Assembly: GCF_001865245.1 (NCBI RefSeq)
Contig: NZ_MKXB01000105.1
Coordinates: 26,886-90,885, forward strand
From: Streptomyces sp. CC53
GTDB taxonomy: Bacteria > Actinomycetota > Actinomycetes > Streptomycetales > Streptomycetaceae
Direction: 5' to 3'
Length of the DNA stretch: 64,000 nt
Positions 20,522 through 29,962 of the stretch are shown here, piece after piece. Position 1 is the first letter of the stretch; the number at the start of each line of letters is the position of its first letter. The translations under genes were made by a program, and so were the position numbers. The notes beneath the pieces were generated by a model that saw nothing but the letters and a program-made list of their open reading frames with translations, was not told where the DNA came from and did not search any database.

Positions 20522-21202
20522 TCAGGGCCGGGGGCCGCCGCCCGCGCGGACCAGGCCGGTCTCGTAGGCGAGGACGACGACCTGCACCCGGTCGCGCAGC
20601 TCCAGCTTGGTGAGGATGCGCCCCACATGGGTCTTGACAGTGGCCTCGGACAGGACGAGCCGCGCGGCGATCTCGCCGTTCGACAGCCCTTGGGCCACCA
20701 GCAGCATGACCTCACGTTCGCGGTCCGTGAGCCGGTCCAGCGCCCTGTGCTGCGGCTGCCCGCTGCCGGCGGTCGGCAGCATCGACGAGAAGCGGTCCAG
20801 CAGCCGCCGCGTCGTCGACGGCGCCACGACCGCGTCCCCGCTGTGCACGGCCCGGATGGCGGCCAGCAGCTCGTGGGGCGGCACGTCTTTGAGCATGAAG
20901 CCGCTCGCGCCGGCCTTCAGCCCGGAGAACGCGTACTCGTCCAGGTCGAACGTCGTGAGGATGAGTACGCGCGGGGCGCCCGGCGCCGAGCAGATGCGGC
21001 GGGTGGTCTCCACGCCGTCCAGCTTCGGCATGCGGACGTCCATGAGGACCACGTCGACCGGTGTGGACCGCAGCACCTGCAAGGCCTCCACGCCGTCGCC
21101 CGCCTCCGCGACGACCTCCATGTCCGGTTGGGCGGCGAGCACCATGCGGAAGCCGGTACGGAGCAGCACCTGGTCGTCGACCAGCATCAGACGGATCGTC
21201 AT
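20522..21202 (-). CDS. NarL/FixJ-family response regulator
   Basis: A 226-residue DNA-binding response regulator. The receiver domain has acidic Asp9/Asp10, the phosphorylation site Asp55 (VVLMDVRMP), the Thr in ILTTFD and Lys in FMLKD. The C-terminal LuxR-type HTH contains LTDREREVMLLVAQGLSNGEIAARLVLSEATVKTHVGRIL. It is the partner of the histidine kinase encoded 45 bases upstream. The stop codon is followed after a single base by the truncated P-loop gene, implying a formerly three-gene operon. Targets are unknown. Confidence 0.95.
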   Translation of the reverse strand: MTIRLMLVDDQVLLRTGFRMVLAAQPDMEVVAEAGDGVEALQVLRSTPVDVVLMDVRMPKLDGVETTRRICSAPGAPRVLILTTFDLDEYAFSGLKAGASGFMLKDVPPHELLAAIRAVHSGDAVVAPSTTRRLLDRFSSMLPTAGSGQPQHRALDRLTDREREVMLLVAQGLSNGEIAARLVLSEATVKTHVGRILTKLELRDRVQVVVLAYETGLVRAGGGPRP

Positions 21203-21247
21203 GGGGTCTCATTCCTCGAGGGGTCGGGGCGTGGCGCACGGGGGTGC

Positions 21248-22438
21248 TCACGGGGCGGGCTTCAGGGGCAGCAGGGCGCTGATCCGGAACCCGCCGCCCG
21301 GGCGGGGCCCCGCGTCGAGCGTGCCGCCCACCATGCCGACGCGTTCGCGCATACCGATGAGGCCGTGGCCGCTGCCGTCAGCACCGCCGTCCTCGTACAT
21401 CTCCTGGGCCGCGCCGCGGCCGTCGTCCTCGACGAGCAGGCCGAGCCCGTCGTCGAAGTACATCAGCCGGACGCTGGCGCCGGCGTCGGGGCCGCCGTGC
21501 TTGCGGGTGTTGGTGAGCGCCTCCTGCACGATGCGGTAGGCGGTGAGCTCGACGCCGCTCGGCAGGGGCCTGGGGCTGCCCTCGACCTTGAAGTCGACGG
21601 GGAGCCCCGCGGTGCGGACCTGCTCCACCAGGTCCTCGATCTGCCCGACGTCGGGCTGCGGCACGTACTCGCCGGCCTCCTCGTGCTCGCCGGTGCGCAG
21701 GATGCCGAGCAGCCTGCGCATCTCCGCGAGGGCCTGCCGACCGGTGGAGGAGATGGTCTCCAGGGCCTGCCGGGCCTGGTCGGGTGCGGCGTCCATGACG
21801 TACGCGGCGCCGTCGGCCTGCACGACCATGACGGACACGTTGTGGGCGACGACGTCGTGGAGTTCCCGGGCGATGCGGGCCCGCTCGGCGGCGACGGCGA
21901 CCTTGGCCTGGGCTTCCCGTTCCCGTTCCAGTCGGGCCGCCCGCTCCTCCAGCTGCGCGAAGTACGCGCGCCGGGTGCGCATCGAGTCGCCGAGCACCCA
22001 GGCCAGCACGAACGGCACGGTCATGAACACGGTGAACGCCACCACGCCGAGCGGCGACAGGTCCGGGCCCGGCCAGCGCAGCCCCGCCAGCGGCGCGGCC
22101 ACCACCCCGCCGGCCAGCGCGAACCGCGAGGCCCAGCGCGGCCCGTCGTCGGCGGCCACCGTGTAGATGATGACGAGCATCGCGAAGTCGGCCGGGTTGA
22201 CATGCACGTCGAGGGCGAGCTGCGCGACCCCCACGGCCGCCGTGAGGAGCAGCATCTGCCGGGGGGCCCGGCGGCGCAGTGCCACGACGAGGCAGAGCAG
22301 CAGCACGATGACGACGTTGACTGCGAGGTTCCCCGACATGCCGGACATGGACACCGCGGCGAGGCCGAGGAGCATCACGGCCCAGAAGCTGTCGACGCCC
22401 GTCGGGTGCCGGCGAAGGAAGTCGTAGAGGCGCTGCAC
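21248..22438 (-). CDS. HisKA_3 sensor histidine kinase
   Basis: A 396-residue membrane kinase. Residues 15-155 hold five or six transmembrane helices with almost no extracytoplasmic loop, so sensing is probably within the membrane. A coiled coil at 158-185 leads to the phosphoacceptor His194 in RELHDVVAHNVSVM. The HATPase domain has VRLMYFDDGLGLLVEDDGRG and GHGLIGMRERV. It transmits to the NarL-type regulator 45 bases downstream. GTG 22438 lies seven bases after a TACGCT hexamer without a ribosome site, so the mRNA is likely leaderless. Confidence 0.94.
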   Translation of the reverse strand: MQRLYDFLRRHPTGVDSFWAVMLLGLAAVSMSGMSGNLAVNVVIVLLLCLVVALRRRAPRQMLLLTAAVGVAQLALDVHVNPADFAMLVIIYTVAADDGPRWASRFALAGGVVAAPLAGLRWPGPDLSPLGVVAFTVFMTVPFVLAWVLGDSMRTRRAYFAQLEERAARLEREREAQAKVAVAAERARIARELHDVVAHNVSVMVVQADGAAYVMDAAPDQARQALETISSTGRQALAEMRRLLGILRTGEHEEAGEYVPQPDVGQIEDLVEQVRTAGLPVDFKVEGSPRPLPSGVELTAYRIVQEALTNTRKHGGPDAGASVRLMYFDDGLGLLVEDDGRGAAQEMYEDGGADGSGHGLIGMRERVGMVGGTLDAGPRPGGGFRISALLPLKPAP

Positions 22439-22445
22439 GTAACCC

Positions 22446-22451
22446 AGCGTA
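22446..22451 (-). promoter_or_regulatory. Candidate -10 for a leaderless kinase transcript
   Basis: TACGCT on the minus strand, followed by seven bases and the GTG start at 22438. No Shine-Dalgarno is visible. Confidence 0.5.
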
Positions 22452-22518
22452 GGGAAGGCGGACAGGTGCCCGGGTCAACCGGGAGTGCGATCCAGGGGAA
22501 ACCGCCCTACTCCCCAAG

Positions 22519-23730
22519 GTGGACACTGGGCGCGTGACGGATGAGACGGACGCGACACCGGACCCGGGCCGGGACCCCGCACCCGACGGTGCACCGCTTC
22601 CCAGCCCGTGCCCGGACCCCGCACCCGACGGTGCACCAGTGCCCACCCCGAGCCCCGACAGCTCACCGGCCCCACTCCCGCACCGCCTGCACCAGGGGAC
22701 ATCAGCCCCACCCCGGCACCCTGCACCGCACGGGGCGTCGGGCCGGGCCGGGGCCTGGCGCGGGTGGCGCGAGGCCGCTGGAGCCGCGCTGTACGGGCCC
22801 GGCGGCTTCTATCTGCGTCCCGAGGGCCCCGCGGGCCACTTCCGTACGTCCGTGCACGCCTCTCCCCTCTTCTCCTCCGCCGTCGCCCGGCTCCTGGAGC
22901 GCACGGCGCGGGAGCTCGGCACGGACGAGGTCGCGTTCGTCGACATGGGCGCGGGCCGGGGCGAGCTGGTGGCGGGGGTGCTGGCGGCCGTGCCGGCGGG
23001 GCTGCGGGTGCGGGCGTACGCCGTGGAGCGGGCGGCCCGCCCGGAGGGGCTGGACCCGCGGGTGGAATGGACGGACGCCCCGCCTAAGGGGGTGCGGGGG
23101 CTGCTGTTCGCCAACGAGTGGCTGGACAACGTGCCCGTCGACGTCGCCCAGGCCGACGCGTCCGGCACCGCGCGCCGCGTCGACGTGCGGGAGGACGGCA
23201 GCGAGCGGCTGGGAGCGCCGGTGACGGGGGCGGACGCCCGGTGGCTGGAGCGCTGGTGGCCGTTGCGCGAGCCGGGGACGCGGGCCGAGATCGGGTGGCC
23301 CCGCGACGAGGCGTGGGCGGCCGCCGTCGGCACGCTGGCCGCCGGGCTCGCGGTCGCCGTGGACTACGCCCACCGGGCGGAGGCGCGGCCTCCGTACGGG
23401 ACGCTGACCGGGTTCCGGGAGGGACGTGAGGTGGCGCCGGTGCCGGACGGCAGCTGCGACATCACCGCGCACGTGGCGCTGGACGCGTGCGCGGCGGCGG
23501 CCGCGGTCCCCGGGGCGGCGGCCGAGCTGACCAGCCAGCGGGAGGCCCTGCACCGGCTGGGCGTGTCGGGTGGGCGCCCGCCGCTGGCCCTCGCCTCCCG
23601 TGACCCGGCCGGCTACGTCCGGGCGCTGGCCGCCGCCGGAGAGGCCGCCGAGCTGACCGCCCGCGGCGGGCTGGGCGACTTCACCTGGCTGCTCCAGCGG
23701 GTGCCGGGAGGGGGATACTGTCCGGCATGA
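22519..23730 (+). CDS. SAM-dependent methyltransferase of the MidA/NDUFAF7 (DUF185) family
   Basis: About 403 residues. Residues 1-80 are a Pro/Asp-rich tail containing the repeated octamer DPAPDGAP. The catalytic core follows: [35 protein letters not shown] resembles the MidA N-terminal signature, [10 protein letters not shown] (141-150) is the SAM motif, and [13 protein letters not shown] (198-210) is the family's NE-L-D-P motif. In mitochondria this family dimethylates an Arg of the complex I 49-kDa subunit (NuoD). The gene overlaps nuoD2 by four bases (ATGA), which makes NuoD2 the obvious candidate substrate. GTG 22534, with AAGGTGG upstream, is an alternative start. Confidence 0.85.
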   Translation: MDTGRVTDETDATPDPGRDPAPDGAPLPSPCPDPAPDGAPVPTPSPDSSPAPLPHRLHQGTSAPPRHPAPHGASGRAGAWRGWREAAGAALYGPGGFYLRPEGPAGHFRTSVHASPLFSSAVARLLERTARELGTDEVAFVDMGAGRGELVAGVLAAVPAGLRVRAYAVERAARPEGLDPRVEWTDAPPKGVRGLLFANEWLDNVPVDVAQADASGTARRVDVREDGSERLGAPVTGADARWLERWWPLREPGTRAEIGWPRDEAWAAAVGTLAAGLAVAVDYAHRAEARPPYGTLTGFREGREVAPVPDGSCDITAHVALDACAAAAAVPGAAAELTSQREALHRLGVSGGRPPLALASRDPAGYVRALAAAGEAAELTARGGLGDFTWLLQRVPGGGYCPA

Positions 23731-24893
23731 CGCAGACGCAGGCCCCTCGGCCCAGGGAGACCACGGTCGGCATCGGAGGTGCCGCCGAGAGCACCGACAT
23801 GGTGTTGAACATCGGCCCCCAGCACCCGTCCACGCACGGGGTGCTGCGGCTGCGCCTGGTCCTGGACGGCGAGCTGATCCAGCACGCCGAGCCGGTGGTC
23901 GGCTACATGCACCGGGGTGCGGAGAAGCTGTTCGAGGCCCGTGACTACCGGCAGATCGTGATGCTGGCCAACCGGCACGACTGGCTGTCGGCGTTCTCGA
24001 ACGAGCTGGGCGTCGTCATGGCCGTCGAGCGGATGCTCGGCATGGAGGTCCCGGAACGGGCCGTGTGGCTGCGGACGCTGCTGGCGGAGCTGAACCGGGT
24101 CCTGAACCACCTGATGTTCCTGGGCTCCTATCCGCTGGAGCTGGGCGGCATCACGCCGATCTTCCACGCCTTCCGGGAACGGGAGGAGCTCCAGCATGTG
24201 ATGGAGGAGGTCTCCGGCGGCCGGATGCACTACATGTTCAACCGGGTGGGCGGGCTGAAGGAGGACCTTCCGGCGGGCTGGCTCGGCCGCGCCCGCGAGG
24301 CCGTCGCCTCCGTCTCCTCCCGGATGGACGTGTACGACCGGCTGGTCCTCGGCAACGAGATCTTCCGGGGCCGCACGCGGGGCGTGGGCGTCCTGTCGGG
24401 GGAGCTGGCCCACGCGTACGGGGTGAGCGGGCCGATCGCGCGGGCGTCCGGCGTCGACTTCGACCTGCGGCGCGACGAGCCGTACCTCGCGTACGGGGAG
24501 CTGGCGGACGTCCTGAAGGTGGTCACCCGGCAGGAGGGCGACTGCCTGGCGCGGTTCGAGTGCCTGCTGGAGCAGACGCACAACGCGCTGGAGCTGGCCG
24601 CGGCCTGCCTGGACCGGCTCGCGGAGCTGCCGCCGGGACCGGTGAACCAGCGGCTGCCGAAGGTGCTGAAGGCACCCGAGGGCCACACGTACGCCTGGAC
24701 CGAGAACCCCCTCGGCATCAACGGCTACTACCTGGTGTCGAAGGGCGAGAAGACGCCCTACCGGCTGAAGCTGCGCTCGGCGTCGTACAACAACGTCCAG
24801 GTGCTGACCGAGCTGCTGCCGGGCACGCTGGTGTCGGACATGGTCGCGATCCTGGGCTCGTTCTTCTTCGTCGTGGGCGACATCGACAAGTGA
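23727..24893 (+). CDS. nuoD2: NADH-quinone oxidoreductase subunit D, second copy (NuoD2)
   Basis: A 388-residue homologue of the 49-kDa quinone-site subunit of complex I. Conserved segments are [13 protein letters not shown] (31-43), [16 protein letters not shown] (61-75), [35 protein letters not shown]-type [24 protein letters not shown] and the C-terminal [18 protein letters not shown]. Arg63 in HRGAEK aligns with bovine Arg85, the residue methylated by NDUFAF7. No other nuo genes are here, so it is a stand-alone paralogue outside the main nuo operon. It is coupled to the methyltransferase gene upstream. Confidence 0.95.
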   Translation: MTQTQAPRPRETTVGIGGAAESTDMVLNIGPQHPSTHGVLRLRLVLDGELIQHAEPVVGYMHRGAEKLFEARDYRQIVMLANRHDWLSAFSNELGVVMAVERMLGMEVPERAVWLRTLLAELNRVLNHLMFLGSYPLELGGITPIFHAFREREELQHVMEEVSGGRMHYMFNRVGGLKEDLPAGWLGRAREAVASVSSRMDVYDRLVLGNEIFRGRTRGVGVLSGELAHAYGVSGPIARASGVDFDLRRDEPYLAYGELADVLKVVTRQEGDCLARFECLLEQTHNALELAAACLDRLAELPPGPVNQRLPKVLKAPEGHTYAWTENPLGINGYYLVSKGEKTPYRLKLRSASYNNVQVLTELLPGTLVSDMVAILGSFFFVVGDIDK

Positions 24894-24924
24894 GGGCCGG
24901 GGCGCACGGCGCCCCGGCCCTCAC
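24890..24924. terminator. Bidirectional terminator hairpin after nuoD2
   Basis: Perfect 16-bp arms (GTGAGGGCCGGGGCGC and GCGCCCCGGCCCTCAC) with a 3-base loop begin at the nuoD2 stop codon. Convergent gene ends on both sides (24893 and 24945) suggest it serves both strands. Confidence 0.8.
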
Positions 24925-24944
24925 AGCGGCCGCGTCCCCGCCCG

Positions 24945-26078
24945 TCAGGAGCTGACGGCGTTCCGCAGGCCCATCACGTCGATCTGCTCCGTCTCGTCGT
25001 GCGCGGTGAGGTCGATGACCTCACCGACGGCGTGGTCGGCGCCGCGCGGCCTGACCGGCTGCGGCCGGCCCTCCGGCCGCTCCTCGCCCCGGGGCTCCGC
25101 CGGGTCCTCCGCCCGCGCCCCAGCCGGGTCCTCCGCCCGGGTCTCCGCCGGCTCCTCCGCCTGGTTCTCCGCCTCGGCGAGCGCCTCCTCGCCCACGACG
25201 TCGGCCAGGTCCTCCTGCTGCACCGCCTCGATGGCGGGGGCGGGCTGCTTCGCCGTGAGCTGCTTGCCGCCGCCCTGCTTGCGCAGCGCCTTCTCGCCTT
25301 CCATGCCGAAGAAGTCGAAGCTGCCCTCGGGGCGGGGCGCCGGGCGGCGCTGCGGCGTCGGCGGCACGATGGCAGCCGCCGCGGGCACGTGCCGCATCGC
25401 GGACGCGGCCGAGGCCGAGGAACCGGGAGCCTTGCGCAGCGCCGCCTCCGCGATACGGCGGGCCTCCTGCGCGGCGGCGTTGCGGGTGAGGTTCTGCAGG
25501 GCCCGGGCCGCGCGCAGGTAGTCGCCGGGCGTGGGCGCGGTGGTCGCGACGACGAGTTCGGCGCCGGTGGCCCCGGCCGCCGCCCCCGGCTCGGCGGAGC
25601 CGGGGACCGCGTCTGCGTCGCCGGTGGTTCCGAGAGCCAGTTGGCGGCGGCCTTCGAGAGCGCTGGCCCGCTCGGTCTCCGCGGTGGCGTAGCGGCGCAG
25701 CAGTCCGGCGTGCTCGTTGCGCAGCTTGGCGAGCTCGACGCGCTTGGCGCGCAGCTTCGCGTCGAGCTTGGCCCGCAGCTCGCGGGCCTCCTCCAGGTCG
25801 GCCTCCAGCTCGGCTATGCGCTCCTCGGTGCGCCACTCGTCGCTGGCGCGGGCCCGGGTGAGGTCCGCGACCCGGCGGCCCGCGGTGCGGTCCCAGTTGC
25901 GCATGAGCACCGCGCCGGTGACGGCCGCGGCGGCCGCGGCGGCGACCAGCAGGCGGAGCACCAGGGGGTCGGCCAGGAGCCAGGCCCCTCCGGCGCACAG
26001 AACGGATGCTCCGGCCACCGCGGTGGGCGGAAGGAGCCGGTGCAGAGGAGGGGAATGGCGGTGGCGTCCACGTGGCAT
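24945..26078 (-). CDS. Membrane-anchored coiled-coil protein of unknown function
   Basis: A 377-residue protein with two closely spaced hydrophobic helices (residues about 18-60), then a long heptad-rich coiled coil (about 75-145, rich in ELEADLEEARELRAKLDAKL-type sequence), and an acidic, Ala/Glu-rich disordered C-terminus with repeated EDPAGARAEDPAEP-like units. The layout suggests a scaffold or cell-envelope organising protein, but no family was recognised. ATG 26078 (MPRGRHRH) is chosen over the longer frame because CAGG precedes it and upstream sequence lacks coding character. It stands alone after the ABC transporter genes. Confidence 0.75.
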   Translation of the reverse strand: MPRGRHRHSPPLHRLLPPTAVAGASVLCAGGAWLLADPLVLRLLVAAAAAAAVTGAVLMRNWDRTAGRRVADLTRARASDEWRTEERIAELEADLEEARELRAKLDAKLRAKRVELAKLRNEHAGLLRRYATAETERASALEGRRQLALGTTGDADAVPGSAEPGAAAGATGAELVVATTAPTPGDYLRAARALQNLTRNAAAQEARRIAEAALRKAPGSSASAASAMRHVPAAAAIVPPTPQRRPAPRPEGSFDFFGMEGEKALRKQGGGKQLTAKQPAPAIEAVQQEDLADVVGEEALAEAENQAEEPAETRAEDPAGARAEDPAEPRGEERPEGRPQPVRPRGADHAVGEVIDLTAHDETEQIDVMGLRNAVSS

Positions 26079-26205
26079 GGCCTGAAATTTACCGTGCGTA
26101 GGGGGTCTCTGGGGTGTCGGCCCGGCAATGTTTTGCCCACGCGTTCCGTTTCCCCGTCGGCCACCCCACTCGGTCATGCTCGCGCAGCAGTTCGCGCGGG
26201 TGCCG

Positions 26206-27180
26206 CTACTTCCGGATCAGCCCCTTCTCGACCAGGTAGTTCTTCGCCGCGTCGGCGGGCTTGGCCCGCTCCGCGTCCACCTTCCTGTTCAACTCCACCA
26301 GATCCGCCGTCGTCAGCGCTTCGGTGACCTTGGCGAGGGCGGCGGCGATCTCCGCGGAGCCCGCGTCGCGCGCGTTGACGACCGGCAGCACGTTGTCCGC
26401 GTTCTGCAGCTTCTTGTCGTCCTCCAGCAGCACCAGGCCGAAGGCATCGAGCGTGGCGTCGGTGGTCGTGGTCAGCACGAGCTGGTCGATGCCGTCCTTC
26501 ACCGCCTGCTTGGCCTGCGGCGTGCCGACGCCCTTGGGGTCCACGCCCGCCACGTCGATTCCGTACACCGACTTCAGCCCCGGCGCGCAGAACGGCCGCA
26601 CGGTGCACTCGTCACCGGCGGCGATCTTCACCTTGATCTCGGACCGGCCGAGGTCGGAAAGCGTCTTCAGACGGTTCTTGTCGGCGAATTCCCGGGTCAC
26701 CGCGAAAGCGTTCTGGTCGACCGCCTCGCCCGCCGGGAGCACCTTCAGTCCGCGCGGCTCCGCCAGCTTCTCCAGGGCGGCCACGGTGGCCGCCACATCG
26801 CTGGACGCGACGGGCTTCTCCTGGGGTGCCTCAGGGCCGTTCGTCTTCGCGTTGAGGAATTCCGCAAGCGTAGCCGCGTATTCCGGTACGACGTCGATCT
26901 CGCCCTTCTCCAGCGACGGTGCGTACAGCTCCCGGTTCTCCACCGTTCTGATGGTCGTCCGGTACCCGGCGTCCGCCAGCACCTGCGCGTAGAGCTCCGC
27001 GAGCACCTTGGACTCGGTGAAGCCCGCGGAGCCCACCACCAGCTCCTTGCCGGACCGCGACGATCCGCCGCCGCTCTCCTCCAGGCTCTCGCCGCCGCAC
27101 GCACCCAGCACGGCGGTCAGCACCAGCGCGCCGGCCGCGGCACCGGCGGTCCGCGTACCCCTGTTGTTCCTCGGCATCAT
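26206..27180 (-). CDS. Osmoprotectant ABC transporter substrate-binding lipoprotein
   Basis: A 324-residue OpuAC/ProX-type binding protein. A lipoprotein signal peptide ends in VLGAC (Cys about 26). The mature part has GKELVVGSAGFTESKVLAELYAQVLADAGY and the ELYAPSLEKGEIDVVPEYAATL motif of the glycine betaine/choline binders, then TTTTDATLDAFGLVLLEDD. ATG 27180 has GGAGA at the right spacing, and the gene overlaps the upstream permease stop by four bases. With two permeases on the same strand and an ATPase divergently encoded, it forms a complete OpuC-type system for compatible solutes. Confidence 0.93.
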   Translation of the reverse strand: MMPRNNRGTRTAGAAAGALVLTAVLGACGGESLEESGGGSSRSGKELVVGSAGFTESKVLAELYAQVLADAGYRTTIRTVENRELYAPSLEKGEIDVVPEYAATLAEFLNAKTNGPEAPQEKPVASSDVAATVAALEKLAEPRGLKVLPAGEAVDQNAFAVTREFADKNRLKTLSDLGRSEIKVKIAAGDECTVRPFCAPGLKSVYGIDVAGVDPKGVGTPQAKQAVKDGIDQLVLTTTTDATLDAFGLVLLEDDKKLQNADNVLPVVNARDAGSAEIAAALAKVTEALTTADLVELNRKVDAERAKPADAAKNYLVEKGLIRK

Positions 27181-27857
27181 CGTCTTCTCCGTCTCTTCGG
27201 TCCATGGCCCACGAGCGCCCGGCTCACACCGGCCAGCGCCCCCTCCACCAGCAGCGCCAGCGCGCCGACCAGCAGGGCCCCCGCGAACACCTGCGCGGTG
27301 TCGTACGTGTGGAAACCCGCGGTGATGATCCGGCCGAGACCGCCCTCCCCGGCCATGGCCGCCAGCGTGGCGGTCGCGACGACCTGCACGGCCGCCAGCC
27401 GCAGCCCCGTCAGCACCAGCGGCAGGGCGAGCGGCAGCTCGACGGTACGGAACAACTGCCCCCCGGACATGCCCATGCCGCGGGCCGCCTCCACCACCGC
27501 ACGGTCCACCTCGCGCACTCCCAGGTACGCGTTGGTCAGCAGCGGCGGCACCGCGAACAGCACCAGCGCGACGATCGTGGGGACGCCCCCGTACCGCCCC
27601 AGCGGGGTCAGCGTCAGCAGCACCAGCACCGCGAGCGTCGGCACCGCGCGCCCCACGTTCGACACGTTCACCGCCAGGGCCCCGCCCCGGCCGACGTGCC
27701 CCAGCCAGAACGCGAGCGGAAGCGCGATCAGGCACGACAGCAGCAGGCACACGCCGCTGAACCACAGGTGCTCACCGAGCCTGTGCCACACGCCCGACTC
27801 GCCCTGCCAGTTGGCCCCCGTGCCCAGCCATCCCAGCGCGTCCAGCACCACACCCAT
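27177..27857 (-). CDS. Osmoprotectant ABC transporter permease
   Basis: A 226-residue inner-membrane permease of the OpuCD/ProW type with about five or six helices. The coupling loop EAARGMGMSGGQLFRTVELPLALPLVLTGLR is the EAA motif that docks on the ATPase. The C-terminus is highly basic (GPKRRRRR). The gene follows the other permease after four bases and overlaps the binding-protein start. The operon order permease-permease-binding protein is typical, but the ATPase is on the other strand. Confidence 0.93.
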   Translation of the reverse strand: MGVVLDALGWLGTGANWQGESGVWHRLGEHLWFSGVCLLLSCLIALPLAFWLGHVGRGGALAVNVSNVGRAVPTLAVLVLLTLTPLGRYGGVPTIVALVLFAVPPLLTNAYLGVREVDRAVVEAARGMGMSGGQLFRTVELPLALPLVLTGLRLAAVQVVATATLAAMAGEGGLGRIITAGFHTYDTAQVFAGALLVGALALLVEGALAGVSRALVGHGPKRRRRR

Positions 27858-27861
27858 CGCC

Positions 27862-28641
27862 CTAGCCCGCCTCCCCCGCCCGCGCCCGCAAGCCCGCCCG
27901 ACCCCGCGGCCGGCCCGCCCGCCCCGTGCTCCGCGCCCACGGCGTGAGCAGCCGCTGCACCCCCAGCAGCAGCACGTCGGCGGTGACGGCCAGCAGCACG
28001 CACAGCAAGGACGCGGTCAGCACCTGCGCCTTGAAGTTGCTCTGCAGACCGCCCATGATCAGCGTCCCGAGGCCGCCGTGGTCCACCAGGGCGCCCACCG
28101 TCGTCAGGGCCACGGTCGACACCGTCGCCATCCGCACCCCCGCCATCAGCGCGGGCAGTGCGAGCGGCAGTTCGACCTCCCACAGCAGCCGGCCGGGTCC
28201 GTAGCCCATCCCCCGGGCGGCCTCCCTCGTCTCCTGCGGCACCGCCGCAAGACCCGCCAGGATGTTCCGGACCAGGATCGTCAGCGAGTACAGCACCAGA
28301 CCCGTCACGACCAGCGCCGCGGACAGCCCGAACACCGGAAGCAACAGCGAGAACATCGCCAGCGACGGCACCGCGTACAGCAGCGTCGTCAGGCCCAGCA
28401 CCGGCCCGGCGAACGCGGGCCGCGCCCGCACGAGCAACGCCAGCGGGAACGCCACGGCGACCCCGATGAGCACCGACACGACCGTGATCCACACATGCTG
28501 GCCTGTCGCCTCCAGCAGCTCCGGTGCGCGGGAGCGCACGTACTCCCCGCAGATCCAGTCGTTGGCCGCGAGGCATCCGCCGCCGGCCGCGGCGCCGGCC
28601 GCGCCGTCACCGGCGACGGCCGCCCATCCCGCACCGCTCAT
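27862..28641 (-). CDS. Osmoprotectant ABC transporter permease
   Basis: A 259-residue permease paralogous to its downstream neighbour. The EAA loop reads EAARGMGYGPGRLLWEVELPLALPALMAGVR. Before the first helix lies an N-terminal segment of about 45 residues, with two Cys that may be periplasmic. The start ATG at 28641 is preceded by GGGGAG. It is the first gene of the leftward transporter unit and is divergent from the ATPase gene, so the 178-base gap between them probably carries both promoters and any osmotic control site. Confidence 0.93.
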   Translation of the reverse strand: MSGAGWAAVAGDGAAGAAAGGGCLAANDWICGEYVRSRAPELLEATGQHVWITVVSVLIGVAVAFPLALLVRARPAFAGPVLGLTTLLYAVPSLAMFSLLLPVFGLSAALVVTGLVLYSLTILVRNILAGLAAVPQETREAARGMGYGPGRLLWEVELPLALPALMAGVRMATVSTVALTTVGALVDHGGLGTLIMGGLQSNFKAQVLTASLLCVLLAVTADVLLLGVQRLLTPWARSTGRAGRPRGRAGLRARAGEAG

Positions 28642-28819
28642 GGCTCCCCCACCTCCCCCGGCGTGACGACGGACAGGGCGTCACCCGCCCCTCCTTCGCA
28701 GCAGTGTTCGACCCGCAACGACCCTACGCCCCGGCACTGACATGCACCGCCCGACGCCCCGAAGAGGCACCATAGGCCCCAGCCTCACCACAGGTCACCG
28801 AGGGCCACAAGGGGGAACA

Positions 28820-29962
28820 ATGATCCGGTTCGAGAACGTCACCAAGCTCTACCCGGACGGCACACGTGCCGTCGACGACCTGACCTTCGAGGTCGCCGAA
28901 GGCGAACTCGTCACCCTCGTCGGCCCGTCCGGCTGCGGCAAGACCACCACCATGAAGATGGTCAACCGCCTCGTCGAGCCCACATCCGGCCGCATCCGCG
29001 TCGCCGACCGGGACATCGCCGACACCGACCCCGTCGAGCTGCGGCGCCGCATCGGCTACGTCATCCAGCAGGTGGGACTCTTCCCCCACCGCACCGTCCT
29101 GGAGAACACCGCGACCGTCCCGCGCCTCCTCGGCACCGGCAGGGCCAAGGCCCGTGCCCGCGCCGCCGAACTGCTCGACCTGGTCGGCCTGGACCCCGCC
29201 ACCTACGGCGACCGCTACCCCGACCAGCTGTCCGGCGGCCAGCGCCAGCGCATCGGCGTGGCCCGCGCGCTCGCCGCCGACCCGCCCGTCCTGCTGATGG
29301 ACGAGCCGTTCGGCGCCGTCGACCCCGTCGTCCGGGAGCGGCTGCAGAGCGAGTTCCTCCGGCTCCAGTCCCGGATGCGCAAGACGGTGCTGTTCGTCAC
29401 CCACGACCTGGAGGAAGCCGTCCGGCTCGGCGACCGCATGGCCGTCTACGGACAGGGCCGCATCGAGCAGCTCGACACCCCCGCCACCGTCCTCGGCGCC
29501 CCCGCCACCCCCTACGTCGCCGAGTTCGTCGGCGCCGACCGCGCCCTCAAGCGGCTCGCCGTCACCCCCGTACGCGAGGCCCATCTGGAGCAGCCGCCCA
29601 CCGTGGGCCTGGACGACCCGCTGACGACCGCGCCGGACGACGGACCGGCCGTGGTGCTGGACGCGGCGGGACACCCGTACGGCTGGCTCCCCGCGGGCAG
29701 CGCGGGCGCCGCGGGCGGCGTACGCGACCGCGCCCACCCCACGGCGGCCCGCGTTCCGCTCGGTGCCTCCCTGAAGGACGCGCTGTCGGCGCTGCTCCAG
29801 GACGACGCGGGCTGGGTCGCCGTCGTCGCACCGGACCCGGAGGACCGGAACCCGGACGGCGGGGACGGCGGGCGCTACCTCGGCGTCCTCACGCCCGAGC
29901 GGCTGCACGAAGCGCTGCGCGACTCCGTGCGCGCCGAAGCCGCCGCCGTCACGCCGCGCTGA
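28820..29962 (+). CDS. Osmoprotectant ABC transporter ATP-binding protein
   Basis: A 380-residue OpuCA-type ATPase. Walker A is GPSGCGKTT (about 35-43), the signature LSGGQRQRIGVARALAADP, Walker B VLLMDEPFGAVDP and the switch His in LFVTHDLEEA. After residue 250 a CBS-like pair of segments (VGLDDPLTTAPDD and VPLGASLKDALSALLQDDAG, ending YLGVLTPERL) probably senses ionic strength. GGGGG precedes the ATG at 28820. It is encoded opposite to its permeases. The last 14 bases overlap the 3' end of the convergent esterase gene. Confidence 0.95.
   Translation: MIRFENVTKLYPDGTRAVDDLTFEVAEGELVTLVGPSGCGKTTTMKMVNRLVEPTSGRIRVADRDIADTDPVELRRRIGYVIQQVGLFPHRTVLENTATVPRLLGTGRAKARARAAELLDLVGLDPATYGDRYPDQLSGGQRQRIGVARALAADPPVLLMDEPFGAVDPVVRERLQSEFLRLQSRMRKTVLFVTHDLEEAVRLGDRMAVYGQGRIEQLDTPATVLGAPATPYVAEFVGADRALKRLAVTPVREAHLEQPPTVGLDDPLTTAPDDGPAVVLDAAGHPYGWLPAGSAGAAGGVRDRAHPTAARVPLGASLKDALSALLQDDAGWVAVVAPDPEDRNPDGGDGGRYLGVLTPERLHEALRDSVRAEAAAVTPR

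Noticed and set aside
19405..20613. 402-codon rightward frame across the end of the ArsR-type gene
   Set aside because: Arg/Gly/Pro-rich shadow frame. It also crosses the truncated P-loop region and contains no domain.
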